Of a DNA stretch of 64,000 nucleotides, positions 61,482-64,000 are shown piece by piece. Each line of letters opens with the position of its first letter. Position 1 is the stretch's first letter. The notes under the pieces are model-generated. The model saw nothing but the letters and a program-made list of their open reading frames with translations, searched no databases and had not been told where the DNA came from. Origin of the DNA: Competibacter_A sp037045535 (GTDB lineage Bacteria > Pseudomonadota > Gammaproteobacteria > Competibacterales > Competibacteraceae); contig JBAOHI010000082.1 of assembly GCA_037045535.1 (NCBI GenBank), positions 434,001-498,000 of the forward strand, given 5' to 3'. The position numbers and the translations under genes were made by a program.

Positions 61482-62324
61482 ATGAATGATGTCAACTTGC
61501 AAGATTGGGTCGGCAGAACGGAAGAACTTCAGGACTACGTTTATCCGACGCCAGCCCAGGCGTTTGCTCTGACCCTGGATGATCGGGATTTCAAGGCTGA
61601 CAAGGACGATACTCTGCCCGAATTGTGGCACTGGCTTTACTTTCTGCCCCTCGTCGCCAGAGCGGAAATCGGCTCTGACGGCCATCCCAAACGTGGTGGT
61701 TTTTTGCCACCGGTCGCTTTGGAACGACGGATGTGGGCTAGCGGCCAATTGACCTTTCATCAGGATTTATGGATCGGGGAGAAAATTAGTAAGACCTCGA
61801 AAATTCTCAAGATATCGGAGAAGGAGGGAAAAACGGGCCGCATGGTTTTTGTCACGGTCCGACATTCCATCCATTCCGCGCGGGGGATCGCGATCGAGGA
61901 AGTGCAAGATATCGTATATTTGCCGATGCCCAAGACCTTTGTTCCGGCAGCACCCAATCCGATTCCAGAAGCTTTGCAATGGAAAGAGGTATATTCAGTC
62001 GATCCGGTGTTGCTGTTCCGTTTCTCCGCCCTGACCTTCAATTCCCATAAAATCCATTACGACCTCAAGTACGCTACCGAGGTGGAAAAATATCCGGGCC
62101 TCGTGGTCCATGGACCGTTGCAGGCGCTGCTACTGCTTGAATCGGCGAAGCGGAACAATCCGGGCCGGAAACCGGCGAGCTACAGCTTCCGGGCTATGCG
62201 CCCACTATTTGAGTTCGATCAGGTGTACATTTGCGGTCGGCCCAACCTGGACGGTGGCCACGATTTGTATACCGCCAATGGTGACGGCAATATCGCCATG
62301 CAGGCGGTCATTTCTTGGAGGTGA
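61482..62324 (+). CDS. meh: Mesaconyl-C4-CoA hydratase-like protein
   Basis: A 280-residue protein with two hot-dog domains of the FAS1-like/MaoC dehydratase type. HPKRGGFLPPVALERRMWAS and GQLTFHQDLWIGEKISKTSK are found in the Htd2/Meh group, and FRFSALTFNSHKIHYD holds the catalytic Asp/Asn-His hydratase region. LVVHGPLQALLLLE follows. Meh hydrates mesaconyl-C4-CoA to (S)-citramalyl-CoA. The length (about 280) and position beside the lyase fit Meh rather than Mch, which is longer. The start ATG 61482 is chosen; codons upstream in frame lack conservation. Confidence 0.8.
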   Translation: MNDVNLQDWVGRTEELQDYVYPTPAQAFALTLDDRDFKADKDDTLPELWHWLYFLPLVARAEIGSDGHPKRGGFLPPVALERRMWASGQLTFHQDLWIGEKISKTSKILKISEKEGKTGRMVFVTVRHSIHSARGIAIEEVQDIVYLPMPKTFVPAAPNPIPEALQWKEVYSVDPVLLFRFSALTFNSHKIHYDLKYATEVEKYPGLVVHGPLQALLLLESAKRNNPGRKPASYSFRAMRPLFEFDQVYICGRPNLDGGHDLYTANGDGNIAMQAVISWR

Positions 62325-62328
62325 ATCG

Positions 62329-63249
62329 ATGAGTGAAAGATTGGAACGTTCGGTGCTATTGGTGCCGGCCTCCAATTGGGGCATGATCCAAAAAACCGCC
62401 GCTGCTCGCGCGGATGCAGTCTGTATCGATCTGGAAGACGCTGTGGCGCCCGACGAGAAGGAAGCCAGCCGGGCTAATGTGGCTCTGGCTTATCGGGAGC
62501 TCGATTTTGGCAATAAATTGAGGATGTTCCGTATGAATGGGTTGGATACCCATTTTGCCTATCGGGACCTGGTGGAAATCGTGGAAGCGGCTGGCGATCG
62601 CATCGATTTGGTCGTCGTTCCGAAAGTGAATCGACCCGAGGATATCTATGTGGTGGAAACCCTGCTCGGGCAGATCGAGAGCTATAAGAAATTTTCCCGC
62701 CCTATCGGCATCGAGGCGCTGATCGAAACCGCGCTGGGCTGCCTGAACATTCGGGAGATTGCGGCTTGCTCCGAACGACTGGAAGGCTTTGTGTATGGGC
62801 CTGGCGATTATGCCGCCTCAGTGCGGATGCCGATGGAGTCGATCGGGGAATTGGATGAGAATGACCGTGTGTATCCCGGCCATCGCTGGCACCATATCAT
62901 GCACTCCATTGTCAGCGCAGCCAAAGCTTATAACAAGCGAGCGGTGGATGGGCCTTTTGCCGGCATCAAGAATCCTGAGGGTTTGATGCAAGCCTGCAAG
63001 ATCGGGCGGGCAATGGGATTCGACGGCAAATGGTGTATTCATCCCAGTCAAATCGAAACGGTCAATCAGACCTTTGTCCCCTCGGAAAAGGAGATCGACT
63101 GGGCACGGACGGTTCTGGACGAATACGAAGCGGCGTTACGGGAGGGTAGGGGGGCCATCAGCGTCAAGGGCAAGATGATTGATGTGGCCTCGCTTCGGAT
63201 GTGCCGGACTATCGTCGAACGAGCCAAATTGGCTGGACTGGTCAACTGA
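62329..63249 (+). CDS. mcl: Malyl-CoA / citramalyl-CoA lyase (CitE-like)
   Basis: A 306-residue HpcH/HpaI-CitE family lyase. Metal and CoA-site motifs are AVCIDLEDAVAPDEK, RMFRMNGLDT, VVPKVNRPEDI, ALIETALGC (Glu133) and FVYGPGDYAAS (Asp160). In the 3-hydroxypropionate bicycle Mcl cleaves malyl-CoA to acetyl-CoA and glyoxylate, joins glyoxylate with propionyl-CoA, and splits citramalyl-CoA to acetyl-CoA and pyruvate. A perfect GGAGG lies 9 bases before the ATG. Simple CitE-like lyases with other substrates cannot be excluded by sequence alone. Confidence 0.85.
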   Translation: MSERLERSVLLVPASNWGMIQKTAAARADAVCIDLEDAVAPDEKEASRANVALAYRELDFGNKLRMFRMNGLDTHFAYRDLVEIVEAAGDRIDLVVVPKVNRPEDIYVVETLLGQIESYKKFSRPIGIEALIETALGCLNIREIAACSERLEGFVYGPGDYAASVRMPMESIGELDENDRVYPGHRWHHIMHSIVSAAKAYNKRAVDGPFAGIKNPEGLMQACKIGRAMGFDGKWCIHPSQIETVNQTFVPSEKEIDWARTVLDEYEAALREGRGAISVKGKMIDVASLRMCRTIVERAKLAGLVN

Positions 63250-63258
63250 GAGATTTCG

Positions 63259-64000
63259 ATGGCGAAAATTTTGGAAGGGTTGCGAGTGGTCGAGGGTACC
63301 GCGTTCGTGGCGGCGCCCCTGGCAGGGATGACACTGGCGCAAATGGGTGCGGAAGTGATTCGTTTCGACCGTATTCGGGGCGGCCTCGATCATCATCGCT
63401 GGCCTGTTACTCACGATAACAAAAGCCTATTTTGGGCGGGCTTGAACAAGGGCAAGCGCTCTATCGCCGTCGATGTCAGCACCCCGCGCGGCCAGGAAAT
63501 CGTAACGCAATTGATCTGCGCGCCGGGGCCCAACGCGGGCATTTTTCTGACCAACCTCCGGGTTCGGGGTTGGATGGACTACGAGCATCTGAAGCAACAC
63601 CGGGAAGATTTGATCATGCTGACCGTGTTGGGCACGCGCGACGGTGGGCCGGCGGTCGATTACACGGTCAATCCCGGCGTGGGTTTTCCGTACGCTACGG
63701 GGCCGGAAGGTTCCAGCGAGCCGGTTTGCCATGTCCTGCCAGCCTGGGATTGCATCACCGGTCAGATGGCGGCGCTCGGCCTGCTGGCGGCGGAACGGCA
63801 TCGCCGGCTGACAGGGCAGGGCCAGTCGGTCGAGATTGCCTTGAAGGATGTGGCGCTGGCCATGCTGGGCAATCTGGGCATCATCGGGGAAGTGATGGTC
63901 AACGATTTCGACCGCCCCAAGTATGGCAACTATCTGTACGGCGCCTACGGCAACGAGTTCGACACTGCCGACGGCCGGAAAGGTGATGCTGGTCGGGCTT
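63259..64000 (+). CDS. mct: Mesaconyl-CoA C1-C4 CoA-transferase, partial, with apparent frameshift
   Basis: The first 240 or so residues of a family III CoA-transferase that runs off the right edge. It begins MAKILEGLRVVEGTAFVAAP and includes FWAGLNKGKRSIAVDVST, HVLPAWDCITGQMAALGLL and SVEIALKDVALAML, all matching Mct. The enzyme shifts CoA within mesaconate from C1 to C4, between the two hydratases. Near the end the frame goes out: at 63982-63983 one extra G changes the expected DGRKVMLVGL into DGRKGDAGRA. It is 10 bp after mcl, in the same order as Chloroflexus mcl-mct. Confidence 0.8.
   Translation, partial: MAKILEGLRVVEGTAFVAAPLAGMTLAQMGAEVIRFDRIRGGLDHHRWPVTHDNKSLFWAGLNKGKRSIAVDVSTPRGQEIVTQLICAPGPNAGIFLTNLRVRGWMDYEHLKQHREDLIMLTVLGTRDGGPAVDYTVNPGVGFPYATGPEGSSEPVCHVLPAWDCITGQMAALGLLAAERHRRLTGQGQSVEIALKDVALAMLGNLGIIGEVMVNDFDRPKYGNYLYGAYGNEFDTADGRKGDAGRA

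Noticed and set aside
63432..63986. 184-residue open frame on the plus strand at the right end
   Set aside because: It overlaps mct in another frame. The mct frame has clear family motifs, and this one is low in hydrophobic residues.
1..64000. tRNA, rRNA or CRISPR loci
   Set aside because: No T-loop or cloverleaf pattern, no rRNA-like block and no regularly spaced short repeats were found by eye. The only tandem repeat is the duplicated IS end.

Overview
The window is about 58-60 % GC and densely packed with genes on both strands. Many adjacent genes share ATGA stop/start overlaps. The gene content points to a gammaproteobacterium: aat-bpt, lptM-lysA, dapF-DUF484, ftsK, rfaH, rlmKL and PduO-type cobalamin adenosyltransferase. 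A class I PHA synthase, a pyrophosphate-dependent phosphofructokinase and part of the 3-hydroxypropionate bicycle occur together, which suggests a storage-polymer-forming relative of Competibacteraceae. That taxonomic placement is inference; no rRNA gene is present to test it.

Layout. 1-5360: a partial minus-strand gene, a ThiW-like membrane protein, a methyltransferase and the overlapping cobU-cobT-cobC-cobS operon. 5361-9924: an RND efflux pair behind a palindromic candidate operator. 9925-13265: a probable structured RNA with its own terminator, a low-GC ExeA/MshM-like AAA ATPase whose SEL1-containing C-terminus is in the -1 frame, and an orphan TAXI binding protein. 13284-18958: bpt, aat, a FemAB-like gene and, divergently, ftsK. 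19000-28648: a secreted NlpC/P60-like protein, PPi-PFK, an esterase, lptM-lysA, a CoA-binding protein, a GNAT-nitrilase fusion, dapF-DUF484 and engB. 28829-33570: cytochrome c4, System II cytochrome c maturation (ResB, CcsA) and DsbA. 33603-39701: an EEP-family hydrolase, a fructosamine-kinase-like protein, rfaH, cysD-cysNC and ydfG. 39720-45613: a YdcF/ElyC-like protein, NfeD/QmcA, an unknown membrane protein with DUF1285, a lytic transglycosylase and an AT-rich gap. 45614-50370: cobalamin adenosyltransferase, phaC, and an IS982-like element just upstream of phaC that is itself interrupted by an IS5-like element. Both insertions have recognisable inverted repeats and target duplications. 50392-57964: rlmKL, ybaK, a Tat-exported M15-like peptidase, a dctPQM TRAP transporter and an ABC-2 permease.

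58129-64000: the most distinctive block. Two family III CoA-transferases resemble the paired subunits of succinyl-CoA:malate CoA-transferase. A small helical-repeat protein follows, then a mesaconyl-C4-CoA hydratase-like protein, a malyl/citramalyl-CoA lyase and the start of a mesaconyl-CoA C1-C4 CoA-transferase. Together they make up most of the second cycle of the 3-hydroxypropionate bicycle. That cycle could turn propionyl-CoA plus glyoxylate into acetyl-CoA and pyruvate, and malate into malyl-CoA and glyoxylate. The neighbouring C4-dicarboxylate TRAP transporter, the two cobalamin loci (needed for methylmalonyl-CoA mutase), phaC and PPi-PFK fit a metabolism built on organic acids, propionyl-CoA and storage polymers. 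The last gene appears to carry a one-base insertion about 20 nt before the window edge.
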